Of a DNA stretch of 64,000 bases, positions 9,042 to 22,800 are shown in pieces. The stretch is from Helochares maculicollis (lineage: Eukaryota > Arthropoda > Insecta > Coleoptera > Hydrophilidae): the NCBI GenBank assembly GCA_033557835.1, contig JAWQRO010000017.1, positions 1 through 64,000 of the forward strand, read 5' to 3'. A program made the position numbers and the translations under genes. Each line of letters begins with the position of its first letter. Positions within the stretch are counted from its first letter, which is position 1. The notes beneath the pieces are model-generated. The model was not told the origin of the DNA, did not search any database, and saw only the letters and a list, made by a program, of their open reading frames with translations.

Positions 9042-12000
9042 CTAGAAAAGAAATACATTTTCTACAGAATCTTTACTATGTTAAATGTCCAATTCTCAAG
9101 TAGTTTAACAAGAAAAAACATATTTGAAATTCTGTTTTGGAATTGAACTTTTCAAAATTACCTCAAACACAACCTGCTGCAGTAAATCGGGAAATTTTTG
9201 TACTATCGTGACTGGTTGCCCTGAAGTCAAGGAAACACCATACATGGGAGCTGTTGTATTGTAACGCGTTTTGCATAACCTAGATGGCGTTGAAGAGCAT
9301 AAAGGTCCAGTGTGGGCGGAACGAGCTGAAATGAGAGAGGAAGTCTTAATCATAATTGGTTTTCCTGTATCATTAGACTAAGGAACAACAAATAGGCAGA
9401 ACTGGGTCAGTGGTACAGAAAACATGGTTCAAGCTTGTTTATAAAATTATGTTCAATTACAACTTCGCGAAATGGTAGCAAAAGTTAAAAAGCCTGTTAG
9501 CAAAACTGCCTTGGTCAAAGTCATCCTTTTACCTGAAAGAAAGTTCAATTTCGTTTTTAAGAACTAAACAAGTTTAATTTCTTTGGTTGTTTGCGATTAT
9601 TTTGCAGCTTTGAGTTGTTGAGTTTACGAAGTTATAGAAAGAATGTTGGCGTCTTGATTTGTTGTGAGTCGAAATGTTAGTATACAATCGCATTGATGCT
9701 TAAGTTAGTCCATAGAAAATTGTAATGCAAGAAAACCGTTTTGTTAGGGCGTTAGGCTGTAACATGTAATTACGTTATAAATCGTGTCAACCAAAAAAAC
9801 AATTCACGTAATTTTCAGCCGTTATGCAAGTTCTGAAAAAATACAAGCTGTGCACTACTATATACAATAATTGATAGACTAAAGTGGGTCGTCTGAGGCA
9901 AAAATCTATTTGGGTTACGTTACTGTTTCTGAACGAAGCAACACGGCGGATCGTTACTCGTATACACCTAAATAGGCAAAGTACATCATGACATTATGTT
10001 CTTTGCGAACAGTGCATTTGTATCACTTTTTTCTTTAAACCTTTAAACGCTCGGGTACCTTGGGACAATTATAACATTATTATAATAACCTCGTGTTATC
10101 ACGACTCTGCCTAATTTCCCCATTAAATATGGATAAGAGCAATTAACACACATTTAGCTAATTTTAGTACGCGTGCAAGATGACAAAATTGGATAAAATT
10201 ACTCAGATTGAGGCGATAAGAAAAATTTGAAATTGTGGTTCTTTTTATTTAACAAATTTGAATATTTTTTTATTATTTATAAGTATTGAGGATGCACAAT
10301 TTAAATTGTAAATTATAGTGAATAATGTGCCACTTCCGCCAAATTTGGCGTCTATTTTACGATTTCTTTTTGCAATTAGTTTTTTTTACTGCAGACAGGC
10401 CGTCAATGTAGTTGTCCGTGCCTATAGAAACCGAGTAAATGGAGAAACTAACATTATCCGTATCGCATAAATAGTATAAGGGTTGAATCAATGAAAATGC
10501 AGACATTTGTGCGGGCTTATGTCTGTAGGAAACAACCGAGTGTCGATTAAACCGCAAGTTTCCCTTTCCGCAGCCATTTAGCACTTCTTTGTTATGTAAA
10601 AATGCATTTCCTATTAAAGTTTCGCAGGTTTGATGCAACTATTACAATTATCTTTACAGCTATTTTATGACTAGCTGCCGCGTTTTGTAGAAATTTAATA
10701 CCTTCTGCTGATAATATTTTATGCAGGATGCAAGTTTATTGTTGCTAAAACGAATTGTCATTGACATTTTTATTATGATACCTAGGCGCTCGGAAATAAA
10801 ATTAGTTGATATAAAGCCTATTTAAAATTAATATCGACAAAGTGACTTTTGAATTTTAGCGCGATCTAACACTATTTTTTAAATTTTGAATATCGTATAC
10901 ACGCTGATAAACTAATATTTTTGGGTGGAAATGAAACAGGTATAAAAACAAGATAACCCGTGGTACGCTTCCACCTGACCGATAATATAAACAGTTTAAG
11001 TTAAGCATAGCTTAACTATCTTTATTTGATCATATAATTGCCTTAAAAGCATATGTTATTCAAAATTAATGCTGCTAAATTTTAAACATGTCGTAATAGC
11101 ACAGCACCACAAGTTAATCATCTTCTTTAAGAATTAAGGTCAAAATATATAAAAACTAATGCAATCACAGAAATTATGTCATATGTTTTGAATCCGTCCA
11201 ATTTATGAAATTGTTAATAGTTGTATAAAATATATAAATCCTACACGTTATATTGCTTTTATGCAAGCCATGTTAAATTAGATTGTAATGTGTTGTTCAC
11301 GGGCAATGTTTATCTAACAAACAATAGCTAAAACATATTGAATGAATATTGCTTTCTCGTTTAAAAAGAGCTGGTTCTTATTTAAGAAGCGAGTAGAACG
11401 TTCAGAGAACTTATATCTTGGAGTGGATTACTTCTCATCTAAGGCAAAATTAAATTGCTGCTAATTAGTTGCTGCGATACTTTTTTAGAATTCTCTCAGC
11501 ATGTTGCCAACATCAAATTTCAATTAACGTGTGTAAAAGTTTTGGGTATTTGGATTTTAAAGTAAACTACCCTTCATATATTAGGCCATGTTCCACATTT
11601 AAACTCTGAACCTACATTTTATCTTAATAATTATTGAAATTGATCAAATGCAACACTTCAACAATTACTACTGTTAAATCTCCATTATAAAGCATATTTC
11701 CCTCAAGATTGGTTGAGATGAAACCTTTTATTGAACTGAATTTTATTCACTGTTAAACTTACTTCCGTTCTGTATTGTTTTAAAAGTACTTAAGCGAAGA
11801 AATTAAATTTTAAGCTTCGTCAGATTAAAGTGTGAGAACTAACGCATCATTTTTTAAATAATTACCTGTCCTAGACATTGTTGACGAAAGTCCCATGTTG
11901 CTCTCATGGGCTGCTAACAGCGCTTTTCGCGTCAACGATGGATCAATTGTCTTCATATGCTGCCGTCCTGTCCTGGAAGTGCCCATCCAAGGGCTGCTGC

Positions 12001-13223
12001 TACGAAACGTCCTTGCTATAGCTGCTCTACAAAATTTTTTATTGTAGCCGAAACTTTATTTAAAGTACTATAAGAAACACTCACGTAGGGTAAGGCATGT
12101 TATTAGGTCCCATGCAGTCCGAAGAGTCTGTAAGGGCATCGCCCCATAAATATTTCAAACCCCCTCCTCCTTCGCAATTCGTCGATAACTTAGCCAGAGA
12201 GTATGTAACTAAAGTGGCTAAAATCGTCACCTAGAAAACAATATGGACAATCTTGTATTTCTGCTTACAATTTTTATACTGTTTACGAAATCTAAGCTAT
12301 AGCATCTACATCTGGTTTTATGTATTTATATAGGTCGAAATCCAATTACGACCATCGCAATCCCAATCAGCCGCCTTCAACTTGGTCGGTCAAGCATAGC
12401 GGGACTTTATTCTCCTAGACCTGATCTTGCGAGACCAATGCGTTGAACACGATATCCCAGGAATCTTAATGAGTCACATCAATGTGATTTTTACCAAGGA
12501 AATTTAAAGTAGGTAACGTAAATTGCATTTTTGACCGTGGCCATCATTGAAATGGAATTTCTAAGCAAATGTCATGTGCAATTGTCCCCGTTTGGATAAC
12601 TTTTCTTTTTATTTACGCAAATATATCCGTAATATTTTACATTTGTCTTTCAAAACATATCGTTCTAAAAATAAGGTCTTTCTTAAATGTATACGAGCTT
12701 AGAGTTATCAAATTTGTTAAACTAGGGCCAAAAAAGTGAAGCTTAAATTCGGACGGATTTAAAAAATTTGCTACCTCCGAAAAATGGTGTTCAAAAATCG
12801 CCATTTTTGTTTTTACACGTATTCGCATTAAGCGTTTGTCGATATTCACCGGCTTAAAAATTTTGCGCTTAATTGAGCGAAACGGTATGGAAAATTCGAC
12901 GAGGCGGTAATAAAGGATCCTGGGTAGATGATACATGTGAGCCTCCGTTCCACCTGTTATTATATGTTAGCTAAACTAAGATATATGTATGTGAGCGTTG
13001 ACCTCCTCTGGTAAGGTAACTGTACCTGCAATCGACGTAGGACGGGACAAATATTTTAAATATATCGGTAAAAACCAACTTTCAGCAATCAAAACGCGGA
13101 GGTATGATTTAAATAGCAAAAATTTTGTCCAAAATCACATCTTGAGACACACTTATATTTAAGCATATATATACATACACTTACCGTGATAAAATAAATA
13201 TTTCTGTGGTTTGTGGTAGCCAT
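8835..13223 (-). CDS. Spätzle-like secreted cystine-knot ligand, 238 aa, five exons
   Basis: Minus-strand exons 13185-13223, 12085-12230, 11866-12026, 9162-9325 and 8835-9041 join with GT-AG borders and matching phases (0, 2, 1, 0) into exactly 239 codons. Residues 1-26 form a hydrophobic signal peptide. The propeptide ends in a furin-type R-T-A-R (114-117), leaving a 121-residue mature domain with seven Cys (125, 133, 172, 177, 184, 215, 217). Q-x-V-x-x-E-x-C around 172, the C-T-Q-x-Y-V motif at 184 and the closing GCVC fit the Spätzle/neurotrophin cystine knot. Most family members close with CCxC, so this one is divergent. Spätzle proteins are proteolytically activated ligands of Toll receptors. 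The subtype, or a trunk/PTTH-like identity, cannot be settled by eye. Confidence 0.72.
9162..9325 (-). CDS. Spätzle-like exon 4
   Basis: The exon follows the acceptor ctcatttcag. It starts R-S-A-H-T-G-P-L-C and ends DLLQQVVFE before the donor gtaatt. It contains Cys 125 and 133 and the first beta strand of the knot. Confidence 0.75.
9326..11865 (-). other. Intron of the Spätzle-like gene, nothing else seen
   Basis: 2.5 kb of AT-rich DNA. A minus-strand ORF at 10357-10638 lies inside it but has no recognisable motif, and the flanking exons already join in phase without it. Confidence 0.5.
11866..12026 (-). CDS. Spätzle-like exon 3 (propeptide)
   Basis: 161 bp between ttgtag and gtaatt. The split Thr codon (AC+A) and the split Ala codon (G+CT) both resolve. 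It is basic, Ser-rich propeptide sequence ending SSTMSRT, which with the next exon makes the R-T-A-R cleavage site. Confidence 0.68.
12085..12230 (-). CDS. Spätzle-like exon 2
   Basis: The acceptor ttttctag precedes GTG ACG at 12230, in phase 0 from exon 1; the triplet just upstream is TAG, so the exon cannot start further up. It reads VTILATLVTYSLAKLS (signal-peptide core), then a Gly-rich stretch and two propeptide Cys. The donor is gtgagt and two bases (AC) carry over. Confidence 0.68.
13185..13223 (-). CDS. Spätzle-like exon 1
   Basis: ATG (complement of 13221-13223) and 12 further codons, MATTNHRNIYFIT, followed on the minus strand by the consensus donor gtaagtg (13184 downward). It supplies the polar N-terminus of the signal peptide. 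Confidence 0.65.
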
Positions 13224-13329
13224 GGTTTTAAAATCCAAACTAGAGTCCTTTTATTAATAAAATTATTTTATATTTTTTTTATCCAAAATTTTAGCACCCA
13301 CTATGATATATCACACATATTCAGCAGGA

Positions 13330-13830
13330 CAGCTTCCTAAGGCACTTCCGATGTTATTTTCGAAAGTTTACCAGCACTTTTGCGACGGTTCTGTAGTACT
13401 GTTATTCCTTTTGTTGATACTTCACTTATTCCGCTAAGAAACCAGCGATTTTTTTGCAGCCGAAGTGCAATAAACCTCTCAATGACAGTACCTTGGAATC
13501 TCTGCGTTTGATGCACACTTCTTCGAAAAGTTCCAGGGTACTGGACTTGCACAGAATAGTCGTTCTTGAACTTGGTCGCTCAAAGACGGAAACGTTTTTA
13601 ATGATGGTACCGTGGTAAAAAGGGGGGATATGGGGTACTCCTCGGCTGCGGATGGTAGGAGAAAGAATATAGGCTTCATTGTAGGAAACAATTTCTCGTG
13701 CAACTTTGTCATATATTTATTGTTGTATATACATTTCTTTGATAACATGGATATTCCTCTATCGGCCTACTGGCCGGATTATTGCACCTTTGTTTGCGGC
13801 GATCGCTTGAGAAATTACTAAATTATCGCC
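13330..13830. other. Less AT-rich patch upstream of the Spätzle-like gene, unexplained
   Basis: This segment has visibly more G+C than its surroundings and overlapping short ORFs on the minus strand (13337-13552 and 13479-13748). I recognise no domain. It could hold the promoter or 5' UTR of the Spätzle-like gene, whose ATG is just downstream on the minus strand, or be a transposon fragment. Confidence 0.3.
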
Positions 13831-16785
13831 TTTTCTAAAGAATGCTGTTCTTTTGTTATGAGAAACACTGATAATCGTTGGTTTGGCAGCCTGGAAACGA
13901 TACGCCGTAAATTAGAAATGAAATTCTATAGAACAGTAGATAATGATATTCTATCGACTAGAAATGATTTGTAATGGACTGAAGCAATGATGACTAAAAT
14001 ATCTCGCTATTGTATTAAAAGACTTTCATTCCATCATTGTTGCAGTTTATTTGTAAATAAATCGTTATCAGTGAAAGTAGATTTTATAAGGTTGATTTAA
14101 ACATTAATCAATGTTTCACTTTTTGATTTTAAATAGTTTTTCAAAACTCCAAAATATTTATCAAGTTAAAATTAACATGCAATTAGTGTAGCTTAGGCAA
14201 CACATAATACAAAATAGTTTTCTACTTTTACTGATAAAATATGCTTTATGGATTCTTTTAGTAAATTTTACTTTCAAAGTAATTATGACGCTTGAGCATA
14301 ATAGTCTTGATAAAATCACGACCTAAATAGATAAGAATCAATTTTCTATTGAATTTCGTAATTACAAATACAAAAATTAATTTCTTTAAACATATTCATA
14401 ATGACTACATAAAATCTTTACTATACATGTACAATACAGACGAATTTTACTCCTATTTCAGATAATCACTTTCTTGTCTACATTTATAACAGCTTAATTC
14501 ATTAAAGACGAAATAATAAAAAATCTCGTTGGAGATAAATAAAGATAATTAAGACCCAGCAAGACTATAAAATATGCGCAATAAATTTCAACCGTTTGTT
14601 AACTAGGATGGTTATTTTCATTATGGCCTATTCCAAGAATGATATTTTTCACAACATATAAATCACCTAAAATCATTACAAATTGAATAAGAAAGACGCG
14701 TTTGTTTTATACTAAACAAAATAATAAAAATGTGAGGGCTCCAAAACCACTGAGACCAGAGAAGAAGTGCATATTAGCTCCGTTTTTAATTTAAGTCAAT
14801 ATATTTATTCCCTCGCCAGCTAATAAAATCTTTAACTATTTTAGAACTTACAAATGACGAATTAAAACAAATTATGCATTTTTAGAATACCAATAAGCGT
14901 ATTTAAAATCCCTATGTTCCCAATACAACTTATTTAATTACTAGTATACATAATATTTTTACGTGATATTAAATTTATGAGAATAATAATTAATATTTTC
15001 TAAGTGTTCCTAACTAATGTAATAGAATTAATTGTTTGTTAAAAACAATTGAAATTTGTGTAGTACGTGCAGTCAAGCAAATAAATAGAATTCTTTCCGT
15101 ATGCACTTAAAAAGCGAAAAAGAAATATAGTGACTTTAACCTTCATTCTACCTACAAAACCTGGTTTAGGGTTGATAAGTACAATTCATTGCCAATTTTA
15201 TTTGAATTTAACTTAAAACAGTGACCACATAATTTTGTGACAAGTAAGTAACCTGAAAATGTTAAACTGATAATTATCATAAGTCTTAAAAGTTGCTTAA
15301 AACGAAAACATAGTATGTCGTTTTGAAGAGGAAATGGTTTTATGATGCCTTTAGCAACTATCAGCTTAACTTGCACAAAGGATTTTGTTGCTTCTCGTGC
15401 TGATTAAAAATTATTAGCGCTGCGCTGAAAATATCTTCTGAATGATATCTTTAAATAAATAAATAATATGTTTCAAAATAGCAATATACTATGTGACAAA
15501 CATATACTATTTGACTCATTAAAAATATGAACTGATTTGCAACTTTTCTTGCAGTTAATAACGTAATTTAAAGTAATACAATAAAGGTGCACAAAAACAT
15601 TAACGTGTTGCATTAAATTATAACTTGATTATCTCTTCATGCTTTATAAACATTATTGATTCAATCTCCCGTGTATTTATTTTATAAGGATTTGCTTCCA
15701 TGAAAAAAATGTATCCTCGAGATTTTGATGGGTCTGAAGACGTGTTTTATAGTTATAGTTTTTTGTTTTGTAGAAGTGGAGGCTCCGTTCTGTCTACAAA
15801 TTATTCTTTGATAAAGTCTATCGCAGTCATTTCAAAAATAATCACAAATTATTCAAGCTATCAATATTTTTTTACAGAAAATGGTAAATATCAAACCGTG
15901 CTCAAATGACCGTCCTAAACGCTTATTAGGAACGAATAATATAACATTATGCACATAGATAATAGAAATTATCGAAGCATGATCATTCTAAAAATATGAT
16001 TCAAAACCAAGATTCTTTCCAATCTAATAAGTTGATGCTGTTTATTAAACTTTGCCATATTAAATTAAAACTAATAAATTTTTTGGCAAATTGAATGACA
16101 AAGAAACTAGTCTTGTTTATGGTTATGTGCTTCCTCTAGATTGATGCAAAATACTTTAATACTTTGGATTAACCTTTCCATCAAAGATACACGGACAAAT
16201 TTAGCATCGATATCACTTTTTTATCAAAAATATTTAGATTTGGTTCAGAAGACCTGAAACCATGTAAAGCTATTGAAAATATTAGATTTTTTAATATTAG
16301 ACTTAAGCCTAAGTCTTTCTAATAATAATGTAAGGGTTTTACGCCGCCAGGAAATAATTTAATGAACACAGTCGAGAAAGAAAAGCGGGATTACCGACGT
16401 GATTACTTATTTGAATGGCGGGGCTTATTTTGAATTTCGCGCCTTTGTCAATCTTAACACCGATAAGTATGTTTTCTGCCTTATCTGTTTCGTTGACGCC
16501 ACGCCATTTTGTTACCTCCAACATGTATTTTTGGCAAAAGTAAGGTGATAATTGCTTTGCAACAATGGAAATCGCACCAATTTCTGCACGAAAGACAATC
16601 TTATAGACTTGAAACTCAATATTGCTTTCAACAAAAACATGATTGATAGTGAGTGATTTTTTTTGTTGTGCGAAATTAGTTTTGCCGGTTAAACTCTTGT
16701 AGCCAGACTACTTTTAATAACATCATTTACTTGTGTTGCTTATACTTAGTTAGTTTTTCATTTTGGATCGTTTAACTAAGCCCTC
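13831..16785. other. Intergenic between divergent genes, nothing clear
   Basis: AT-rich DNA between the 5' ends of the Spätzle-like gene (minus) and SRRM1 (plus). No coding block was recognised. The last few hundred bases presumably include the SRRM1 promoter and 5' UTR, but I see no clear TATA box or initiator. Confidence 0.45.
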
Positions 16786-16800
16786 ATGATGATGTATACG
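16786..16800 (+). CDS. SRRM1: SRRM1 exon 1
   Basis: Five codons (MMMYT) before gtaagt at 16801. An in-frame TAA lies at 16777-16779. Initiation could be at 16786, 16789 or 16792. Confidence 0.8.
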
Positions 16801-19800
16801 GTAAGTAAACGATATGCAGCGGTAAAAATGCAAGTTTAGATTTTTAAAAATAGATTCACTCAGGGGCCCTCAAGGTCTGAATTCCTGCTAAACTACGAGT
16901 AATAAGGGATTTAAAAGAGATTATTTTCAGGGAACTACTACAGAACAAGACAATCGTTTCAGCGATAAGGAAAAGAAGTTGTTGAAGCAGATGAAATTTA
17001 GTGATTGCTTGAGCCAACGGGTAAGAGCCTGAAGGCTTTGATTAATTTACTATTTACTGATGTAGGATTTCTTTTTTAGGTTGATATGTCAAAGATTAAA
17101 CTAGATGTTATCAAACCATGGATTCAAGATAAAATTACTGAAATTTTAAAGATTGACGACGATGTTGTTGTAGATTTTGTGTATAACCAGCTGGAGGAGA
17201 AGGTAAACTGAGTTTTAAAACCTATACTTTATTTTTTGATTTTCTCTGATTAAATACTGAGGAATGTTGTCGTTAGTTTTCTCTTTACATTGATCTAAAC
17301 AAGTAGGGTTTCTCAAATTTTAAAACAATTTGACAAACTGCTAAAGCTTTCCTTTATTAATGTACTCGAGTACTAAAATCTCAAATTATTAGATATGCAG
17401 TAAAAGCTGCACTTAGTTTTACAGCGCGCTAATTAAAACACACTATGTATTATAATTCTTCATTCTTGGATAATATGCTTGTTCCAAGTAGCTGTTTAGA
17501 TCAGTTTATTCAATGCGTTTATGTGGGAAAATATCTATTTTGAAAGGTATCAAAAAGAACATTGCTTATATCAAATTGATGGGGATCATGCAAACTTATT
17601 TAGTTGGCATTACCATTGTCAAAACATTAGTGAGGAATACAAATCTAAAGTAAATGTTGCTGTAGCCTTATCCTGGTATATAATGTTCTTCCAAATTCGA
17701 TTCTATCCAACGTTAGGCTCGTCTATAATTAACGGACTTGAGAAAATGATGCTAGCCTATTGCACCCAAATTGATTGTTATGGTATGTATGAACCACTAG
17801 CCATAGATTTGATAACTACAAATATCTTATGATAAACAAAAATGCACTATTTTATGTACTACATAAACTGCTCATATTAATACTGAAATATTTACCGTAG
17901 AAAACATATTTTTAAACACATTTGATTCATTTAAGTCATGTCTAATTATATAAATTAGGCAGATATGGAATGATTAAAAACTGTAGCCATAAATTTTACA
18001 ATAACTAAATTGCTATTTTGTGCAAAATTCTTATTGTTAATTACATCAACTCAATTGTTGTTTTCCCTCATGAAGTGTTAAAGCCCTGCAGTGTTCTCCC
18101 TACACAGTATTTTTATCGAGATGGATTGTTAAATTATTGAACTGGTTGTAATAGGTGAGTATGTTGCACTTCAGCTCATTTCAACTTCACCACCTAGGCA
18201 ACACCAAAAACTAGTAGGACTTTTATGGTGATTAACTGACTTAAAACACTATTCATTTATTATATTAAATTTGTTTCTTTGAATTAATTTTTTGTGTAAA
18301 TTTGCAAAAGCAATATTTAAACAAGTCAAAATTGTTTTTATTTAATATAGTTTCCTATCAGCAGCGCTTTGTTATTATTGTGTTTCACTCGATGAAAATT
18401 AATTTCAAAAACAACGTAAAAATCATGCAACAATGATAATCGCATCATATTGCTAATGGATTAATTAATGTAGAAATATTTCATTACTCACCAGTGTAAT
18501 TAAATAATAGTAATAATAGACATAAGTGTATTATTACCATTATCGCTGCTGATTTATTTGTTTTCATCAATCAAAAACATTGTCTGTGTATTTAAAATTT
18601 GAGAAATGCTACCATAGGCCAACTAATGTAATATCTTGCTTCAAAAGTTCATTATTTACTCAAATGGAAGTAATGCCAGTATTTATTCTACGACTATTTA
18701 TTAAATAAATCCTATTTTCTACTATTTGAGTTTATGAAGTAACTACTATTAATTGATTGACATTTATGAAAAACCCAACTTCGGTAACTGGCATCACCAA
18801 TGCGCAAAAAAATCTTTCATGCTCTTTCGTTTTTATAAAATGATCTCATCACTTATATGCAAACATATGATATGTAGATTTGTAATTGTATGTTTGAATG
18901 TGACGTAAAAAATCTATATGATTTCTAAAGGTTATTGGTCTATTATTAAAATGTGTGCAACCATGTTATTCCTGTCATGGACCTCTCTGCCTTGGTGGAA
19001 GGAAGCTTTCCTCTTTTTGGCAGCCAACTTCTATCCAGCCGAGGTCTTCTCCAGGACAGGATGGGCCCCTTCTGGCCAAGATTCGTTTCTTCTGCAGTCG
19101 ATTCAAGTTTCTTCCAGGCAGGAACCCATCACCAAAGCAAATTACTTTGCTTTGCAAGATAGGAGGAACAACATGCTGAAGAGGACAAGACATGCTCAAG
19201 AAGTGGAGGAAGCAGGCCAAGGAAATAACGACATCTTGAGTGGACAAGACACCTCCAGAAGTGGACAAGGTATCTGATGCAATGGGCGTGGCCTCTCAAT
19301 CAGCAGGCACAGACGCGAGGAGCAGACATACCGTCTGACGCAGGAAGAACAACATCTTTGGAAGTGGATGTGGCTCTTCTAGCAGAGGGCAATTCTTCTA
19401 GAGAAGTGGACTGCATCATCTCTTCAAGTGGAAAAGGCACTTCCAGTGCTGTCAGGCTGGGCAGCCTCTCGACCAAACAACTTAGGCTCAGCTCCAAGCA
19501 AGAGGACCTGGCATAGGCGTCCTGTGGTGAAGAATTCCGACAATCGAAATGAAAACCAGAAAGGCTGGGTGCGGTCCGAAGAATCAAGATTCGCCCCAGA
19601 AGTAGAGGACACAATCCTAAGACACAAGATACATCTGAAAATAACGAGTAGCCACCACAAGCTTAGATGTGGCATCGAGGCCGGCAGTCGAAAAGAAAAC
19701 GCAGATCTAGTGGTTTTATCATCTACCAGACCACATTAAGGTGGGAAACTCGGTTATAGTACCTCTAATGTCTTGAGGTGCCACGGCTTGAGAGGAGAGA

Positions 19801-22800
19801 TTTTCTTTCATCTCAGACTATGTCTTATTTTTATTTTTGAAATAAAAATTGACTTATTTTTATATTTAATCTTTACAGGGCTGCCAATCACCTCACCAAA
19901 TTTGATTCTCCACTCCTTTGTTGGTGATGCCAGGGTTTCCTATCGTGCTGCTGGGCTCTAATTTATAAGGTTTTTCTAAATATTACCTTTATTCACTGTT
20001 TTCTACTTATATTTATGTGTTATAAGTTTTTTCAAATTACTAAAGCCTTAACACACTCAAATCAAATGGCTGATATAAGTAGAAAAAATATAGTTCTAAT
20101 GGTTCAGTCATACTTTGGTTGCCATTTTAGTCCTCATCACAAAAAACCAAAAACAATTTTACATGTAATTGGCAGTCAAAGTTTTAAAGCGAAACTTATT
20201 GTATTTTAGTTTTTAATATGTTCTTTTTCGATCAAAATAGTCCCACAGCGCAGTGAGTACCTATTTCGTATTTAAAACCTTCTATATTTTACATAAAAGG
20301 AATATGAATTCTCACAATTTTACTTTCATGTGTTACAGTATCCTGACCCAAAGAAAATTCAAATAAATTTAACAGGATTTTTGCATGGCAAAAATGCTCG
20401 AGAATTTATGGCGGAACTGTGGGCTCTCCTCATATCAGCACAGGAGAACCCCACTGGTATTCCAGATAGTTTATTAGAAATGCGAAAAGAAGAGATTGCT
20501 AAAAAACGGGTAAGATTTTGTTTTTGTGCTGCAAGTGTTACTTTAATTCATTTTTAAAATAAGTTTGAATAAATTGATTTGTATATTGGTTTTATTTTAT
20601 CGCACCTGCTTTTTTTTAGGATAAAGAAGAAAAGGATCGTGAAAGGGATAAAGAGCGTGAGAAATCTGAGAAAGATAAAAAGTACAGGGATCGTGATAGG
20701 TCTAGATCTCGCCGATCACGTTCGAGATCAAGGCAAAGACGTAGATCTCGAGACCGTTCTCGTGAAGACCGATCTAAGGATAAAATCAAAGATCGACATT
20801 CCCACAGCCGGTCCAGGTCTAAAGAAACACGAAAATTGGAATCTGAAGGGATCACCAAGGATAACGGCACTGCTAGCCCTACAGACAGAAGAGATAAAAA
20901 TGGAGATGATCGACAAGAAGAGCCTGTTGTAGATAGCCCTAAACACGAAAGTGGTTCAAATAACTCTAAACACATGTAAGTAGAAGACATTTTTAAACCC
21001 TGCAGATGATTTATGAGTGTTTATTTCACAGGGAACCCCAACATCAGGTATCTAAACTACAGGCAAAACTTATGAGTATGGCTAGTAATGACGCTAGAAA
21101 GACAAGGAGTAGATCTCAGTCTCGTTCTCGCTCAAGAAGCAAATCAAACTCCAGGTCCAAATCTAGAAGCAAGTCGAGATCAAGATCTCGTTCTTCTAGT
21201 GGTTCCAGAAAATCCATCCCTAAAGGTCGCAAATCCAGATCTCGCTCTAAGGACAACAAAGAAAAACGAAACTCAAGATCCAGCTCAGGCTCAAAGAACA
21301 ATTTTGAAATTAGAAAGAAAGAAGACAGTGTACAGAAGAAGAGACATTATCGATCAAACAAGGATAGTTCTGATAGTGAGGCTGATAATGACAAAGGAAA
21401 GCGTAAGAAATCCCCTTCAAAATCACCAAAAAGAGACAGGAAGAAGAGTAGGGAACGCAGCATAAGGAGGAAGAGAAGTGTTTCCAGAAGGAGCACCTCG
21501 AGACGTAGAAGCGCTAGTAGAAAAAGGAGTCCTTCCAGACGGTAAGTTCTTTTAATTAATGTCTTCACAATGATGACACTTTATAAAGAAGCTCAACATA
21601 ACAAAATATGGAACATTCTAATAATGGTTAGAACATTAGCAGTTTAACCAGTTAAAGATTAAAGTTTTATATATTTGATTTTAAAATTACTAACGGTTAT
21701 CAATTGCTCTGTATATAGTGCATAAGTAGTTACTTTACCTGCGTGTTCGGTAAAACTACTGAAACACAGTAGACATATTCTCAATATATTGAGCCTATCA
21801 TCGAAACTTGACTACTTCATTCTACTTGGACATTTGATCATTTTTCTTGTAGGAATTTTCATTCCTTCACACAAATTTTAATTTTTCATTTACAGAAGGA
21901 GCCTTTCAAGAAATAAAAACAGTCCCATTCGTAGGAGAAGAAGCCCTTCACGATCAAAACGTAGTGTAAGCAAGAGACGTAGCATCTCTCGCCGACGCAG
22001 TCCTAGTCGAAGAAGAAGAAGTTTTAGTAGGAGACGTAGTTTAAGTCGCCGCAGAAATCGTAGAAGTAGAAGTAGACTTTCTCCTAACAGGCGAAGAAGG
22101 AGCATCAGTCGAAGAAGAAGTAGCCGTGATAGAAGAATGAATAGAAGAAGCAGAAGTCGTGAGAATAGGAACTTTAGAAGGGGTGCTTCTAGAGAGAGAA
22201 GACGATCTAGATCTAGAGATCGTAGATCAAGATCTAGGAGGAGAGTTTCATCACGTGAAAGAGGCAGTGTAAGACGTCGTTCTCCTATTCGCGCTAGATC
22301 CCGAGAAAGACCTCGTAAACCTAGTCCCAGTCCAATTAAACGTCCAGATAGGCGAGATAATAGAGATAGTTCTAGGGATGAACGTGAGCGTTTACCGCCT
22401 AAGAAAATTGAAGAGAAACGTGAGGAACCTCCTAGCAGGAAAATTGAAGAAATTAGAAAAATTGAAGAGGTCTCTTATAAGTCTGAGAGACGCCCAGAAA
22501 GAAATGAAGATAAACGAAAGATTAGTACTTCAGAGCCAACTGTGGTCGTTGAAACTAAAATATCTAAGGAACGAAAAAAATCTAAAACACGTAGTGTTAG
22601 TCCTATGCCGAGATTAATACCACCCCATGGCCCCCCTAGATATTCCAGAAGTCTATCTAGAACTCCATCGCCTTTCATAAAGGCTAATGAATTCCCTCCT
22701 AAACCAGCTAAGATTAAGGAAGACAAGAAAAAGATTGCTGTTAAAGAAGTAAAGGAAAATAAAAAGAAGGCTGCTAAGCGAGCTAAAAGCGAATCGGAAT

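Noticed and set aside
10357..10638. Minus-strand ORF in the Spätzle-like gene intron
   Set aside because: No recognisable motif, and the flanking exons already join in phase without it.
12637..12936. Minus-strand ORF between Spätzle-like exons 1 and 2
   Set aside because: Reads like random AT-rich translation; inserting it would break the phase-0 junction of exons 1 and 2.
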